Assembly (NCBI GenBank): GCA_032718475.1
Contig: JAUCBJ010004869.1
Location: forward strand, 1 to 27,817
DNA from: Nemertoderma westbladi
Lineage: Eukaryota > Xenacoelomorpha > Nemertodermatida > Nemertodermatidae
Reading direction: 5' to 3'
DNA: 27,817 nt
Shown: positions 27,524-27,817 of the stretch, one piece after another
How the letters are laid out: every line of letters begins with the position of its first letter
Position numbering within the stretch: position 1 is the stretch's first letter
Notes under the pieces: model-generated
Databases searched by the model: none
What the model was told of the DNA's origin: nothing
Seen by the model: the letters and a program-made list of their open reading frames with translations, nothing else
Position numbers and translations under genes: made by a program

Positions 27524-27529
27524 TAGTAC

Positions 27530-27686
27530 CAAGCACCAATATTGTGATCCAATCTTGTATCATTAATGAGCTAAAATATAATTACATTTATAACTACTAA
27601 TAGTTTTAATAATAAACAATAATAACTTGTTCTCTGGTTATTCCAATTCTCCTGGTTATGCCAAATGGACTCGCTCTGGCATTTCC
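27530..27686. repeat. Direct repeat flanking LINE copy C, right copy
   Basis: Homologous to 25893-26048 over its full length; it starts directly after the TAG tail of copy C and ends at about GCTCTGGCATTT. Confidence 0.85.
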
Positions 27687-27817
27687 TTCCTCATACGGAA
27701 CACCAACAACGTTTCCTAGACCCTTATATCGAAGAGGTTGCTCTATTATGGGAAACGTTGCTTTGCATTTGGATAGATCTACTCCTCCCTCTGGTTTGTT
27801 CCGTCGACTGTCGTATA
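27687..27817. other. Short non-coding end of the window with an inverted repeat
   Basis: CAACGTTTCC (27707-27716) and GGAAACGTTG (27751-27760) form a 10-bp inverted repeat with a 34-nt spacer. Nothing else is recognisable before the window ends. Confidence 0.5.

Larger units (their letters stand above)
26049..27529 (+). mobile_element. LINE copy C: non-LTR retrotransposon with RT palm and internal deletion
   Basis: Plus-strand order: a linker ending GDISFAEVKAA, the RT opening LQSIKTNRASGVDGVPPEDF (about 26485-26545), ISLISIAAKLYNGILLNRI (about 26690-26740), NGFCKGRGTMEPILALRRII, motif A (VDFFKAFDSV), and motif B (GVLQGDTLAPFLFIIVVDY). Around 27180-27205 it jumps straight to the C-terminal region (IGGVSLVPPSLTLEQS, then FAGHYFRRYDQPVHYLVLWQ), so motif C (YADD), motif D and the thumb are deleted. 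It ends LKDTGLEDADDLANVMGDRE-LWW and CCTAGTAGTA. Stops and frameshifts between 26480 and 26800 also inactivate it. It shares its 3' end with copies A and B. No endonuclease domain is seen. Confidence 0.88.

Overview
This window looks like a piece of an invertebrate animal nuclear genome. The background is AT-rich and non-coding, with minisatellites, decayed non-LTR retrotransposons (LINEs), one BEL/Pao-type LTR retrotransposon, small inverted-repeat elements, long poly-C/poly-G tracts, and short coding segments with GT/AG splice signals. Nothing prokaryotic is visible: no operons, ribosome binding sites or CRISPR. The species cannot be named from this sequence; the LINE and BEL/Pao families seen are widespread in cnidarians, molluscs, echinoderms and arthropods.

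Layout. 1-900: AT-rich, with 12-bp and 41-44-bp tandem repeats. 919-1595 (-): Pro/Gln-rich open exon ending in a stop, the best candidate for the last exon of a host gene. 1600-4190: intron-like DNA with an inverted-repeat pair, a CTCF-like site, two copies of a repeat ending in poly-C, a 5'-truncated LINE with a 15-bp target duplication, and a foldback. 4191-6608: 45-bp minisatellite of about 54 units. 6844-8154: two short coding-like remnants around a foldback/MITE-like element. 8208-16412 (-): full-length LTR retrotransposon with ~608-bp LTRs and a 5-bp duplication; it has gag (DUF1759-like), a CCHC knuckle and a retropepsin-like domain, but no reverse transcriptase, RNase H or integrase. 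16413-17800: candidate host exons (-). 18100-21340: two decayed LINEs on opposite strands. 21335-22760: several tandem repeats, including a 7-copy ~95-bp array. 23822-24560: an array of 42-bp hairpin units split by a LINE fragment. 24577-24960: an unexplained ORF (+). 25305-25479: another host exon (-). 25893-27686: a LINE with an RT palm, flanked by ~156-bp direct repeats.

Interpretation. Exons at 25305-25479, 17695-17784 and 919-1595 (all -) have matching splice phases (0->1, 1->1, 1->stop). Much of the window may therefore be introns of one Lys-rich/Pro-Gln-rich host gene filled with transposons. This is inference and needs RNA data. The likeliest unusual items are the pol-less BEL/Pao element with its hairpin-rich 3' region, the split hairpin array with compensatory base changes, and the LINE flanked by unusually long direct repeats.
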